Assembly: GCA_963925035.1 (NCBI GenBank)
Contig: CAWUSK010000017.1
Location: 46,405 to 110,404, forward strand
Origin: UBA4466 sp963925035
GTDB lineage: Bacteria > Bacteroidota > Bacteroidia > Flavobacteriales_D > Crocinitomicaceae
Length of the DNA: 64,000 nt
Reading direction: 5' to 3'
Shown here: one piece after another, positions 27,212 through 36,137 of the stretch
Position numbering within the stretch: the stretch's first letter is position 1
Layout of the letters: each line of letters starts with the position of its first letter
Made by a program: the position numbers and the translations under genes
The notes under the pieces: model-generated
Seen by the model: only the letters and a program-made list of their open reading frames with translations
Databases searched by the model: none
Told to the model about the DNA's origin: nothing

Positions 27212-27233
27212 TCGAACAACACCAATATATTTG

Positions 27234-27263
27234 AAACGCCCGCTTTTAGTGGGCGTTTTTTTT
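27234..27263 (+). terminator. Intrinsic terminator between the two TonB-like genes
   Basis: AAACGCCCGC and GTGGGCGTTTTTTTT form a stem with a short loop and T-tract, 22 bp after copy 1. Copy 2 therefore likely has its own transcript or depends on readthrough. Confidence 0.85.
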
Positions 27264-27311
27264 GGCACATGTTTTGGTTTAGTTCAAATGAAATTTAAAA
27301 AACTACACGTC

Positions 27312-27977
27312 ATGGAAGAAAAAAAAACACACAAAGCGAACATTGAAAAATCAAGAGGCCCAATTACAGCAATTGGATTATTATTTATTGGAAGTCTGGT
27401 ACTCGCTTCTTTCTCATTTACAAATGGAATCGAACGCGACTTAAGAACAAAGTCCGCAGAGAATTCGGCTGAGATTCAATTTATGCAAGAAAGCATAAAA
27501 CCGGAAATTGCACCACTTGTTGTTGAACAACCTATAATTTCCTTACCACCAAGTGAAGAAATTATCATCGATAGCAATACGCAAGAAATTCCAATTACGC
27601 GCATAGTTGTTATTACCCCTCCAGATATTAGAACAGGCGGTGATGTTGTAGTTGCTGACCCACCAATTATCGAATTCCCAGATGTGGAGGCCTCTTTTAT
27701 AGGAGGAGCAGGTGCAATGCAGCGTTGGATTGCTGAAAATGTTATTTATCCTCAGACTGCAATTGAAATGAATGAGCAAGGAAGAGTTTACTTGTCGTTT
27801 GTTGTTGAACAAGATGGTTCTCTTTCTAATATTGCAATAGAACGAGGAGTAAGTTCTGACTTAGACAAAGAAGCCGCACGATTGATTCGAAAAATGCCGC
27901 ATTGGGAAGCTGGTGAAGCCAAAGGTATAAAAGCAAGAACACGCTGTAGATTGCCAATTAACTTTACATTGAACTAA
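27312..27977 (+). CDS. TonB-family energy transducer, copy 2 (tandem paralogue)
   Basis: A 221-residue tandem duplicate of the preceding gene. The N-terminus (KANIEKSRGPI), membrane helix and C-terminal domain are nearly the same (YPQTAIEMNEQGRVYLSFVV in both). The periplasmic linker has diverged: the polyproline run is replaced by a Pro/Val/Ile-rich segment (PEIAPLVVEQPIISLPPSEE). The ATG at 27312 aligns with copy 1; an ATG at 27288 is less likely. A different linker may change reach across the periplasm or choice of receptor, which is inference. Confidence 0.88.
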   Translation: MEEKKTHKANIEKSRGPITAIGLLFIGSLVLASFSFTNGIERDLRTKSAENSAEIQFMQESIKPEIAPLVVEQPIISLPPSEEIIIDSNTQEIPITRIVVITPPDIRTGGDVVVADPPIIEFPDVEASFIGGAGAMQRWIAENVIYPQTAIEMNEQGRVYLSFVVEQDGSLSNIAIERGVSSDLDKEAARLIRKMPHWEAGEAKGIKARTRCRLPINFTLN

Positions 27978-27991
27978 GCAAAGACTATTTA

Positions 27992-28035
27992 AACAAGAAA
28001 AGCGTAAATTATCAATTTACGCTTTTCTTGTTTTT
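27992..28035. terminator. Bidirectional terminator between TonB copy 2 and the ALDH gene
   Basis: A perfect 19-bp inverted repeat (27992-28010 and 28014-28032) with a 3-nt loop (ATC), flanked by A-rich and T-rich ends. It sits between convergent genes and can serve both. Confidence 0.9.
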
Positions 28036-28056
28036 CAATTTAAAATTGAAAACTAT

Positions 28057-28938
28057 TTAGTAGCTTGAACTGGCGCCTCCAACATTTTCTATTGGATGCC
28101 ACGTTGTTTTTAATTCTTGAAAGTCAGTTATAAAGTATAAGTTTTGCGCATCTTCCGTACTCCAATCTTCATCGTACGAATGAATTCGTTTTAAATTCAA
28201 CGCCGCGCTCTCCTCCAATTCTTTAACAATTGCCAAGTCATTTCCAGCATAAAACATTGCGTTAATATCCATATGAGTTGTCATTGGCGCAATCATTTCG
28301 GCTCCTTTACCAGTTAATATATTGACTACTCCACCAGGAACATCTGAAGAGTTGATAACCTCCGCAAAGGTAATCGCGCAAAGTGGCAACTTTTCAGAAG
28401 CCAACACAACACATGTATTTCCACCAGCTATAACTGGGGAGATACATGAAATCAATCCAATTAATGAAGAATTTTCATCAGCTACTATACCAACAACTCC
28501 CGTCGGTTCTTGAACGGAAAAATTGAAGTGAGAAGACGACACAGGGTTTACTGAACTTTGAATTTGCTTATACTTATCGCACCAACCAGCGTAATACACC
28601 AATCGATCAATAGAAAGTTCAACTTCTTCTGCAGCCTTCTTTGGAGAAGCTCCTTGAAAAATTAACTCTTCAATGAATTGTGATTTTCTACCTTCTAACA
28701 TTTCAGCCATGCGGTATAAAATCTGACTACGGTTAAAGTCAGCTCTTTCTGACCAATCACCGAATGCTTTTCGAGCTGCAACTACAGCGTTTCTTACATC
28801 TTTACGTGAAGACAAGCAAATATTACCCAATTGCACTCCTTTTGCATTTACAGGTGTGTAATAACGCCCTGACTCTGTTCGAGGAAACTTTCCGCCGATG
28901 TAAATTTTATATGTTTTTAAGATTTCCAAACGTTCCAT
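28057..28938 (-). CDS. Truncated, probably non-catalytic aldehyde dehydrogenase-like protein
   Basis: A 293-residue protein homologous to the N-terminal NAD-binding part of aldehyde dehydrogenases (YKIYIGGKFPRTESGRYY, EPTGVVGIVADENSSLI, GGVVNILTGKGAEM). It stops before the region that would hold the catalytic Cys, and the ELGGKS glutamate motif is lost. The end (FITDFQELKTTWHPIE) is well formed rather than ragged, so this looks like a stable domain. It starts 2 bp after the full-length ALDH gene. Combined (485 + 293 residues) the pair matches ALDH16, which has a catalytic domain plus a degenerate second ALDH domain; a subunit or dimerisation role is inferred. Confidence 0.8.
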   Translation of the reverse strand: MERLEILKTYKIYIGGKFPRTESGRYYTPVNAKGVQLGNICLSSRKDVRNAVVAARKAFGDWSERADFNRSQILYRMAEMLEGRKSQFIEELIFQGASPKKAAEEVELSIDRLVYYAGWCDKYKQIQSSVNPVSSSHFNFSVQEPTGVVGIVADENSSLIGLISCISPVIAGGNTCVVLASEKLPLCAITFAEVINSSDVPGGVVNILTGKGAEMIAPMTTHMDINAMFYAGNDLAIVKELEESAALNLKRIHSYDEDWSTEDAQNLYFITDFQELKTTWHPIENVGGASSSY

Positions 28939-28940
28939 AG

Positions 28941-30398
28941 TTATTTCAATTTTACATAAGCACCCAAACCGTGCATTCCACCTTCTCTTCCATAACCACT
29001 TTCTTTATAACCTCCAAAAGGAGACGCCGGATCGAATTTATTATACGTATTCGCCCAAACAACACCAGCATTCAATTTACTCGTTAAATTGAATACACGT
29101 GAGCCTTTGTCCGACCAAACTCCAGCTGCTAGTCCAAAAGGTGAGTTGTTTGCCTTTTGAATAACCTCATCGACCGTTCTAAAGGTCTGAATAGTCAACA
29201 CAGGACCAAAAATCTCTTCTTGTGCAATGCGACTTGATTGTGCGACATCCGTGAAAATTGTTGGGGGACAAAAATATCCTTTTTTCGGTACGCGGCAATT
29301 TGGTTGATACATGGCAGCACCTTCATTGATTCCAATTTTGATGTACTTATTGATTGTATCTAGTTGTTCTTTCGAATTGATGGCACCAATATCTGTGTTT
29401 TTATCTAGTGGATCCCCGATAATCAAGGTGTCCATTCTTCGCTTTAATTTTTTTATCACTACATCTGCCACACCTTCTTGAATAAACAATCGGGATCCAG
29501 CACAACACACATGTCCTTGATTAAAGAAAATTCCATTCACAATTCCTTCTACAGCCTGATCAATTGGTGCATCGTCCAAAATAATATTTGCAGACTTACC
29601 TCCTAATTCCAAAGTTGCTTTCTTTCCCGTTCCAGCGATGGCCTTTTGGATAATCTTACCAACCCCTGTTGAACCAGTAAATGCAATTTTGTTGATGTCA
29701 GAATGATTTACAATTGCTGCTCCAGTATCACCATAACCAGTTACAATATTAACTACTCCATCAGGCAAACCAGAATCTCTAATAATTTCCGCCAATTTTA
29801 ATGCTGTTAAAGAAGTCGTTTCAGCCGGTTTAAGAACAACTGTATTTCCTGCAGCTAAAGCAGGAGCAATTTTCCATGCTGCCATTAACAAGGGAAAGTT
29901 CCAAGGCACAATCTGACCTGCTACTCCCAAAGCTTCTACCTTTCGATTTGGAAAAGCATATTCCATTTTATCAGCCCATCCAGCATAATAAAAGAAATGG
30001 TTACATGCCAATGGAATATCAATATCTCGTGATTCTCGAATTGTTTTTCCTGAATCCAAAGTTTCAATAACTGCCAATTCTCTAGCGCGTTCTTGCATCA
30101 AGCGGGCGATACGATAAATATACTTCCCTCGTTCTTTACCTGATAATTTTGACCAAACTTCGTTGTATGCTTTTCGAGCAGCTTTTACAGCTTTATCTAC
30201 ATCTTTATCATTCGCATATGCGATACTTGACAGTAACTCATTTGTTGCTGGGTTAATCGTGTTGAAATAATTTCCAGATGACGGTTTTACAAATTTACCA
30301 TCGATGAATAATTCGTATTTATCTTTTATTTCTATGTGAGAAGTGCTTTCCAAAGATGGAGCATAATCCCAATTGATTTCGTTCTTTTTCTTTGCCAT
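28941..30398 (-). CDS. Aldehyde dehydrogenase, catalytic subunit of a deoC operon
   Basis: A 485-residue full-length NAD(P)-dependent aldehyde dehydrogenase. The catalytic Cys is in GHVCCAGSR, the general base Glu in LELGGKSANI, and the cofactor loop in FTGSTGVGK. Its position between deoC and the truncated ALDH, with 2-bp gaps on both sides, suggests oxidation of the acetaldehyde released by DeoC, or of a related aldehyde. The C-terminus (PFGGYKESGYGREGG) is intact. Confidence 0.93.
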   Translation of the reverse strand: MAKKKNEINWDYAPSLESTSHIEIKDKYELFIDGKFVKPSSGNYFNTINPATNELLSSIAYANDKDVDKAVKAARKAYNEVWSKLSGKERGKYIYRIARLMQERARELAVIETLDSGKTIRESRDIDIPLACNHFFYYAGWADKMEYAFPNRKVEALGVAGQIVPWNFPLLMAAWKIAPALAAGNTVVLKPAETTSLTALKLAEIIRDSGLPDGVVNIVTGYGDTGAAIVNHSDINKIAFTGSTGVGKIIQKAIAGTGKKATLELGGKSANIILDDAPIDQAVEGIVNGIFFNQGHVCCAGSRLFIQEGVADVVIKKLKRRMDTLIIGDPLDKNTDIGAINSKEQLDTINKYIKIGINEGAAMYQPNCRVPKKGYFCPPTIFTDVAQSSRIAQEEIFGPVLTIQTFRTVDEVIQKANNSPFGLAAGVWSDKGSRVFNLTSKLNAGVVWANTYNKFDPASPFGGYKESGYGREGGMHGLGAYVKLK

Positions 30399-30400
30399 CT

Positions 30401-31327
30401 TTAATCGATTGAAAAATAATTTGATGATTGATAGACTCCTGTTTCAGCTTTCATGATTTGCATTAGGACATCATTTGCTAAACTACTTGCTCCAAAACGG
30501 AACCATTCATTCGTTAACCAATCATTTCCTAACACCTCTTTCACCATTACTAAATTGTGCAGGGCTAATTTTGAATTTGAAATTCCACCTGCAGGCTTCA
30601 TTCCAATTTGAATTCCAGTAGCATCATAAAAATCTCTAATTGCTTCGAGCATTGTATAAGTGACTTGCATGGTTGCGGCCGGTTGTATTTTACCTGTTGA
30701 TGTTTTAATAAAGTCTGCTCCTGCATACATTGCTATATCGCTTGCCCTGCGCACATTATCCAACGTAACCAATTCACCGGTTTCAACAATCACTTTTAAC
30801 CGCGCTTGACCACAAGCTTCTTTGATAGCTGCAATTTCATCAAACACAAAATTATATTCCCCAGACAAAAACCTACCTCTTGAAATAACCATATCAATTT
30901 CATCAGCTCCTTCCTGCACCGCAAACTTGGTGTCAATTAATTTAACATTTAGTGGAGCCTGTCCACTAGGGAATGCAGTTGAAACAGACGCAACCTTAAC
31001 ACTTGAATTGAGTACTTCCTTTTTTGCTACGCCGACCATTGAAGGATAAACGCAAACCGCAGCAACCGCTGGTAAGCCTTCTTGAATATCATGTAAATGC
31101 ATAGCTTTGTAGCACATTTGACGTACTTTACTCGGTGTATCCTTACCTTCAAGTGTTGTTAAATCTATCATACTCAATGCCAATTTCAAAGCTTGCATTT
31201 TTGAATCAGATTTAATACTTCTCGTTTGAAACCGTGCAACGCGCTCTTCTACTCCAACCTTGTCCACTTTGGGACTAAGTAAAAAATCTGGAACAATTAT
31301 TTTAGACTTATTTTTATTGTCTTGCAT
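30401..31327 (-). CDS. deoC: Deoxyribose-phosphate aldolase (long form)
   Basis: A 308-residue class I aldolase that splits 2-deoxyribose 5-phosphate into glyceraldehyde 3-phosphate and acetaldehyde. The Schiff-base Lys is in FIKTSTGK and the second active-site Lys in GMKPAGGIS. The N-terminus is about 50 residues longer than E. coli DeoC, as in many long-form enzymes. It is the first gene of a three-gene operon with two aldehyde dehydrogenases, fitting deoxynucleoside use as carbon source. Confidence 0.95.
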   Translation of the reverse strand: MQDNKNKSKIIVPDFLLSPKVDKVGVEERVARFQTRSIKSDSKMQALKLALSMIDLTTLEGKDTPSKVRQMCYKAMHLHDIQEGLPAVAAVCVYPSMVGVAKKEVLNSSVKVASVSTAFPSGQAPLNVKLIDTKFAVQEGADEIDMVISRGRFLSGEYNFVFDEIAAIKEACGQARLKVIVETGELVTLDNVRRASDIAMYAGADFIKTSTGKIQPAATMQVTYTMLEAIRDFYDATGIQIGMKPAGGISNSKLALHNLVMVKEVLGNDWLTNEWFRFGASSLANDVLMQIMKAETGVYQSSNYFSID

Positions 31328-31346
31328 TCACATTTAGTTTATGGAA

Positions 31347-31354
31347 CAAATATA
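31347..31354 (-). promoter_or_regulatory. Probable -7 element for the deoC operon
   Basis: On the minus strand TATATTTG matches TAnnTTTG, 19 bp upstream of the deoC ATG. Confidence 0.45.
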
Positions 31355-31371
31355 AGAACATATTAGCGCAA

Positions 31372-31405
31372 AAAAAAAGCTCCAATATTGGAGCTTTTTT
31401 TCTTT
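31372..31405 (-). terminator. Terminator of the YwqK-like gene, upstream of deoC
   Basis: AGCTCCAATATTGGAGCT is a perfect palindrome flanked by A and T runs, just past the stop of the 31416-32285 gene. Confidence 0.85.
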
Positions 31406-31415
31406 AATAGTTTGA

Positions 31416-32285
31416 TTACAATTGTCCGTCAGAATGATAAACTCCTTTCTTAAATACTTTTACTTTAAGAAGAATTCCATCGGAATCATATTCATAAACT
31501 TTTCCATCCCACAAGCGTCCATTTCTAAAATCTCCGTCTTGCCAAATTTCATCGTTATCGTTGTAAACTTTATTGTATCCGTTTGTTTGAAAACGGGTTC
31601 CTTTAGTCCTTGGGTTAGTAACTCTTGGTGCAGCTTCTTTAGAAACTCCAGGATCAACAACATTGACCGCAGGGTTTTTTATTTCACGTTGCTCGCTTCT
31701 TTCAATTGAACCGTCAGCAGCATAATAAATAATCTCTTTTACATCACCATTTTCGTAATAACGAGAAGCTTTTCCTGTTGGAATTCCATTTTGGGATTCA
31801 AAAATAAATTCTTCTTGACCGTTTGGATAATAATATTTTACGACACCTTGCTCTTTACCCGTTTCATTATAGTCTGCTTCATATTCCAAAACGCCATTTT
31901 CATGGTACCGCTTTAAAGAATCAGCATACTTATTCCTATCGAAAGTACCGACTTCGCGAATAGTTCCATCTGGATATAATTTCGTGTATTTACCGCTTGG
32001 TCGATTATTATGGTATTCCCCTTTCAACTTAGGAGTTACTCCATCATTGTGGTATTTAATCCATACGCCCTCTTTCCTATCGTCTATATAAGGACCTTCT
32101 TCAATCTTACCATTCAATGGAAATCCAAATTCCGGTCTATCTTTACCTAGATAAACCCATTTACCTTGCTTACGTCCTTGACCGTCAACCTTATTCGTCT
32201 CTCCTCCTTGATCATCCGTAGCTAAAATAAGCGAAGGTGATGAAAATACAAGCAGCATGATAAATAATATTTTCTTTAATATCAT
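31416..32285 (-). CDS. Exported MORN/YwqK-repeat protein
   Basis: A 289-residue protein with a signal peptide (ending near LILAT). Six or more MORN-variant repeats follow (GQGRKQGKWVYLGK, DDRKEGVWIKYHNDG, HNNRPSGKYTKLYPDG, NGIPTGKASRYYENGD), with a final repeat near YEYDSDGILLKVKVFKKG. It is likely periplasmic or surface associated. Family function is unknown; the repeats form an elongated beta structure. It is transcribed alone. Confidence 0.85.
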   Translation of the reverse strand: MILKKILFIMLLVFSSPSLILATDDQGGETNKVDGQGRKQGKWVYLGKDRPEFGFPLNGKIEEGPYIDDRKEGVWIKYHNDGVTPKLKGEYHNNRPSGKYTKLYPDGTIREVGTFDRNKYADSLKRYHENGVLEYEADYNETGKEQGVVKYYYPNGQEEFIFESQNGIPTGKASRYYENGDVKEIIYYAADGSIERSEQREIKNPAVNVVDPGVSKEAAPRVTNPRTKGTRFQTNGYNKVYNDNDEIWQDGDFRNGRLWDGKVYEYDSDGILLKVKVFKKGVYHSDGQL

Positions 32286-32438
32286 GTTATCCTCAGTTAT
32301 TATAAGTTTTGAGTGTTCACAGTTCTAACCGAAATTACATATTACATTCTGTTTATCAAAATAAATTCGGCAAAATTTAGTTTTTTATCGACCAAAATTA
32401 AATTACGCCCTGCTGAATTTTGAATAAATGTGTTAAAA

Positions 32439-33389
32439 CTAAACCAATAAAGTAACATCAACATTTTTCAACATTATATCAACCAGTGACTTAGTATTAA
32501 ACTCCTCTTTCCATCCCCAATCATTCCTTGCCGTTGAATCATCAATTGAACCCGGCCAACTATCTGCTATATTTTGACGGAAATCAGGTGAATAAATGAT
32601 CCTAAAATCAGGTAATACCATTTTTATCTCATCCGAAAGTTGCTTAGGAGTAAAACTGCACCCTGAAAGGTTGTAGGATGACCTAGTTTTTATTCTTTCT
32701 TTCGGAGATTCCATTAATTCCAACGTAGCTCTAATTGCATCTTCCATAAACATCATAGGAAGTGCTGTATCTTCTTTCAAGAAACAGGAGAATTCATTTC
32801 CCAGTTTCGCTTGATAAAAAATATCTACGGCATAATCTGTTGTTCCACCTCCCGGTAAACTCGTATAAGAAATTAAACCTGGGTAGCGTATGCTTCGCAC
32901 ATCCACTCCATAGTGATTAAAATAATATTCACACCATCTTTCTCCAGCCTGTTTTGAAATTCCATAAACAGTTGATGGTTCCATTATTGTTAATTGTGGT
33001 GTATTTTCTTTCGGTGTTGTCGGACCAAAAACCGCTATTGAACTTGGCCAGAAGATCTTATCAATATACCCTTCTTTCGCTAAGTTTAAGATCGTAAAAA
33101 GTCCTTCCATATTTAATTCCCAGGCAAACGCAGGATTTTTTTCAGCGGTAGCACTTAACAACGCAGCTAACAAATACACCTCTTTAACCTCGTTATCAAT
33201 GATATAACTACGAACGGCATCTTGGTTTAATATATCCATTTTTGCATATGGTCCACTCGCAAGTTTTGAAGGACAATCATCATGCAGGTCAGCCGCAACA
33301 ACATTTTCGTCGCCTTTCAAACGTCTCAGCCCTAGCACTAACTCAGCACCAATTTGCCCACAGGCACCTATTACAATTGTCTTCTTCAT
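32439..33389 (-). CDS. NAD-dependent epimerase-type protein, probable L-threonine 3-dehydrogenase
   Basis: A 316-residue short-chain extended Rossmann protein. The NAD motif is GACGQIG at residues 8-14 and the catalytic Tyr-Lys pair is in YGISKQAGE. Sequence features such as VYLLAALLSATAEKNP, WPSSIAVFGP and SIRYPGLISY are those of the epimerase-like threonine dehydrogenase family known from Flavobacterium, which oxidises threonine to 2-amino-3-ketobutyrate. No partner gene (kbl) is adjacent, but the location next to hmgA and hppD agrees with amino-acid catabolism. Confidence 0.88.
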   Translation of the reverse strand: MKKTIVIGACGQIGAELVLGLRRLKGDENVVAADLHDDCPSKLASGPYAKMDILNQDAVRSYIIDNEVKEVYLLAALLSATAEKNPAFAWELNMEGLFTILNLAKEGYIDKIFWPSSIAVFGPTTPKENTPQLTIMEPSTVYGISKQAGERWCEYYFNHYGVDVRSIRYPGLISYTSLPGGGTTDYAVDIFYQAKLGNEFSCFLKEDTALPMMFMEDAIRATLELMESPKERIKTRSSYNLSGCSFTPKQLSDEIKMVLPDFRIIYSPDFRQNIADSWPGSIDDSTARNDWGWKEEFNTKSLVDIMLKNVDVTLLV

Positions 33390-33510
33390 GTTGTTATCTT
33401 GTCCTACAAATAGAAATATTATTTCGGGAAATTCCTAAAAGAAAGCAGAAATTTTAATTGATATTGCTATTTTCATGACAACAATCAGTTTTTAGCATGT
33501 TAAGACTTTG

Positions 33511-33518
33511 TATTTTTG
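33511..33518 (+). promoter_or_regulatory. Probable -7 element for hmgA-hppD
   Basis: TATTTTTG matches TAnnTTTG, 67 bp before the hmgA ATG, leaving a moderate 5' leader. Confidence 0.45.
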
Positions 33519-33585
33519 CGTCTCAGCTTTGAATTATTAGAGACGTACTTCATATAGAATTCAGTTAATTTAAAATTAAAGTTAT

Positions 33586-34746
33586 ATGCCTTTTTATCAT
33601 AAACTCGGGACGATTCCACCCAAAAGACATACAATTTTCCGAAAAGAAAATGGTGAGTTATTCCATGAGCAACTGTTTGGAACGATTGGGTTCGATGGTA
33701 TGTCCTCTTTAATGTATCATGTTGAACCACCAACAATCGTTAAAGAGTTTATCGGTAAAGTTGATGTTAACCCAGAAATCGCGCACGACAAGCAACTTCA
33801 AATGAGAAGCTTTAACGGTTTTAAGGTGGCTCCAAAAGATGATTACCTAGAGAGTAGAGTTGCAGTTTTGGTGAATAGTGACTGTCACATTGTACTAGCA
33901 TCTCCGAAGAAATCATTGCGAGATTATTTTTACAAGAATGCCGATTGCGATGAAGTCATTTTTATTCATGAAGGAAGTGGGACTTTACGCACTCAATTAG
34001 GGAATATCCCTTTTAAATATGGTGATTATTTGGTCGTTCCAAGAGGAATTATTTATCAAATAGAGTTTGACACTGAAGAAAATCGTTTATTTATTGTTGA
34101 GTCGCACCACCCAATTTACACGCCTAAACGTTACCGCAACTGGTTTGGTCAATTATTAGAACATTCACCTTATTGCGAACGCGATTTCAGAGGCCCTTCA
34201 GAATTGGAAACACATCATGAAAAAGGCGACTTTTTAGTAAAAACAAAAAAAGAAGGAATCTTATACTCGTATACATACGCGTCGCATCCGTTTGATGTTG
34301 TAGGTTGGGACGGTTTTAATTATCCGTATGCATTTTCAATACACGATTTCGAGCCAATTACCGGTCGAATTCACCAACCACCTCCAGTGCATCAAACTTT
34401 CGAGACAAGCGCATTTGTGATTTGTTCATTTGTACCTAGATTATACGATTATCACCCAGATTCAATTCCTTCACCATACAATCATAGTAACATTGATTCA
34501 GATGAATTACTGTATTATGTTGATGGGGATTTTATGAGCAGAAACAACATTAAAAAAGGACAATTGACATTACATCCAGGTGGAATTCCACATGGTCCAC
34601 ATCCTGGAGCATACGAAAGAAGTATTGGTAAAAAATCTACAGAAGAATTAGCCGTAATGGTAGATACATTTAAACCTTTAAAATTAACGAAGCAAGCGAT
34701 GGAACTTGAGATTGCAGATTACTATCAATCTTGGTTACACGACTAA
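33586..34746 (+). CDS. hmgA: Homogentisate 1,2-dioxygenase
   Basis: A 386-residue ring-cleaving dioxygenase of the cupin fold that opens homogentisate to maleylacetoacetate in tyrosine breakdown. Recognisable segments are VIFIHEGSGTLRTQLG, KYGDYLVVPRGIIYQIEF and LHPGGIPHGPHPGAYE, which supply the iron-binding His and Glu. It is shorter than proteobacterial or animal enzymes (about 430-445 residues), which I believe is usual in Bacteroidota. It lies 33 bp before hppD, the preceding step in the pathway. Confidence 0.94.
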   Translation: MPFYHKLGTIPPKRHTIFRKENGELFHEQLFGTIGFDGMSSLMYHVEPPTIVKEFIGKVDVNPEIAHDKQLQMRSFNGFKVAPKDDYLESRVAVLVNSDCHIVLASPKKSLRDYFYKNADCDEVIFIHEGSGTLRTQLGNIPFKYGDYLVVPRGIIYQIEFDTEENRLFIVESHHPIYTPKRYRNWFGQLLEHSPYCERDFRGPSELETHHEKGDFLVKTKKEGILYSYTYASHPFDVVGWDGFNYPYAFSIHDFEPITGRIHQPPPVHQTFETSAFVICSFVPRLYDYHPDSIPSPYNHSNIDSDELLYYVDGDFMSRNNIKKGQLTLHPGGIPHGPHPGAYERSIGKKSTEELAVMVDTFKPLKLTKQAMELEIADYYQSWLHD

Positions 34747-34779
34747 ATAAAACAGAATACATTAAAAAAAATTAAAAAA

Positions 34780-35946
34780 ATGTCAGAAAAAACGACACCA
34801 AAGAACGTAGAATACGGATTAGAAAAAATATTTGAAGGAGCGCAGGATTTCTTGCCACTTCTAGGGACAGATTACGTTGAGTTTTACGTTGGTAATGCCA
34901 AACAAGCGGCCCACTTTTATAAAACAGCTTTTGGATTTCAATCTCACGCTTATGCGGGATTAGAAACTGGAGTGAGAGACAGAGCTTCATATGTCTTAAA
35001 ACAAGACAAAATTCGTCTTGTTTTAACTACAGCCCTCAACAGCGACTCACTAATTGGAGAGCACGTAAAGAAACACGGTGATGGCGTGAAAATTGTCGCT
35101 TTATGGGTTGAGGACGCAAGAAGTGCCTATGAAGAAACAACCAAACGTGGTGCAAGATCGTATATGGAACCGACTGTTGAATCTGATGAACACGGTGAGG
35201 TTGTAAGGGCTGGAATTTATACTTACGGGGAAACAGTTCACATGTTTGTAGAGCGTAAGAATTACAAAGGAGAATTTCTACCTGGATATCAGAAGTGGGA
35301 ATCAGACTACAATCCATCACCAACAGGATTAAAGTTCATCGATCACATGGTCGGAAATGTTGGTTGGAACGAAATGAACACGTGGGTAAAATGGTACGAA
35401 GATGTCATGGGATTTGTTAATTTCCTTTCATTTGATGACAAACAAATTCATACAGAGTATTCTGCATTGATGTCAAAAGTAATGTCGAATGGTAACGGTC
35501 GAATTAAATTCCCTATTAATGAACCAGCTGAAGGAAAAAAACGTTCTCAAATTGAAGAATATTTGGATTTCTACGAAGGTTCAGGTGTTCAGCACATAGC
35601 AGTTGCAACGGACGATATTATTACAACAGTAGCTGATTTGAGAAGTCGTGGTATTGAATTTCTATCTACTCCACCTGAAGAGTATTACAATGCAGTTCCT
35701 ATACGTTTAGAAGCTCACAATCATAAATTACAAGAAGACATTGAAAAATTAATGGCTTTAGGTATTATGATTGATGCGGATGAAGAAGGATACTTATTAC
35801 AAATATTTACTAAGCCATTGGAAGATAGACCAACTTTATTCTTTGAAATTATCCAAAGAATGGGAGCTCGTGGGTTTGGAGCAGGAAACTTCAAAGCATT
35901 GTTCGAGTCTATAGAGCGTGAACAGGCGAAAAGAGGAACTTTATAA
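34780..35946 (+). CDS. hppD: 4-Hydroxyphenylpyruvate dioxygenase
   Basis: A 388-residue enzyme of two vicinal-oxygen-chelate halves that converts 4-hydroxyphenylpyruvate to homogentisate. The iron ligands are the His in IDHMVGNV, the His in GVQHIAVAT and the Glu in LFFEIIQRMG; the C-terminal GFGAGNFKALFESIE is diagnostic. It is cotranscribed with hmgA and together they form the core of tyrosine and phenylalanine catabolism. Confidence 0.97.
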   Translation: MSEKTTPKNVEYGLEKIFEGAQDFLPLLGTDYVEFYVGNAKQAAHFYKTAFGFQSHAYAGLETGVRDRASYVLKQDKIRLVLTTALNSDSLIGEHVKKHGDGVKIVALWVEDARSAYEETTKRGARSYMEPTVESDEHGEVVRAGIYTYGETVHMFVERKNYKGEFLPGYQKWESDYNPSPTGLKFIDHMVGNVGWNEMNTWVKWYEDVMGFVNFLSFDDKQIHTEYSALMSKVMSNGNGRIKFPINEPAEGKKRSQIEEYLDFYEGSGVQHIAVATDDIITTVADLRSRGIEFLSTPPEEYYNAVPIRLEAHNHKLQEDIEKLMALGIMIDADEEGYLLQIFTKPLEDRPTLFFEIIQRMGARGFGAGNFKALFESIEREQAKRGTL

Positions 35947-35965
35947 GTTCAATTATTGTGTAATT

Positions 35966-35997
35966 AAAGACCGTCAATTTTGGCGGTCTTTTTTTTT
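35966..35997 (+). terminator. Intrinsic terminator after hppD
   Basis: AAAGACCGTC and GGCGGTCTTTTTTTT form a stem with a short loop and a T-tract, 20 bp after the stop. Confidence 0.9.
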
Positions 35998-36014
35998 AGA
36001 TGTAACTATTTGAC

Positions 36015-36058
36015 TCGGTGAATGAGGTCACTGAGCTTGTCGAAGTACCATTCACCGA
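36015..36058. repeat. REP-like extended hairpin with GAGCTTGTCGAAG core
   Basis: TCGGTGAAT at the left pairs with ATTCACCGA at the right, and inside these GGT-ACT pairs with AGTACC, giving an imperfect stem of about 15 bp around the core GAGCTTGTCGA. The core resembles a palindromic repeat I recall as scattered through many bacterial genomes, usually intergenic. No second copy was noticed in this window. It separates hppD from a decayed locus. Confidence 0.55.
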
Positions 36059-36137
36059 AAAACAGCTACACTTCGCCGAATAGTTCTTTTATTCTCACAA
36101 TTGTTCATCTATACTTGATTCAACGAAACAAAAAAAC

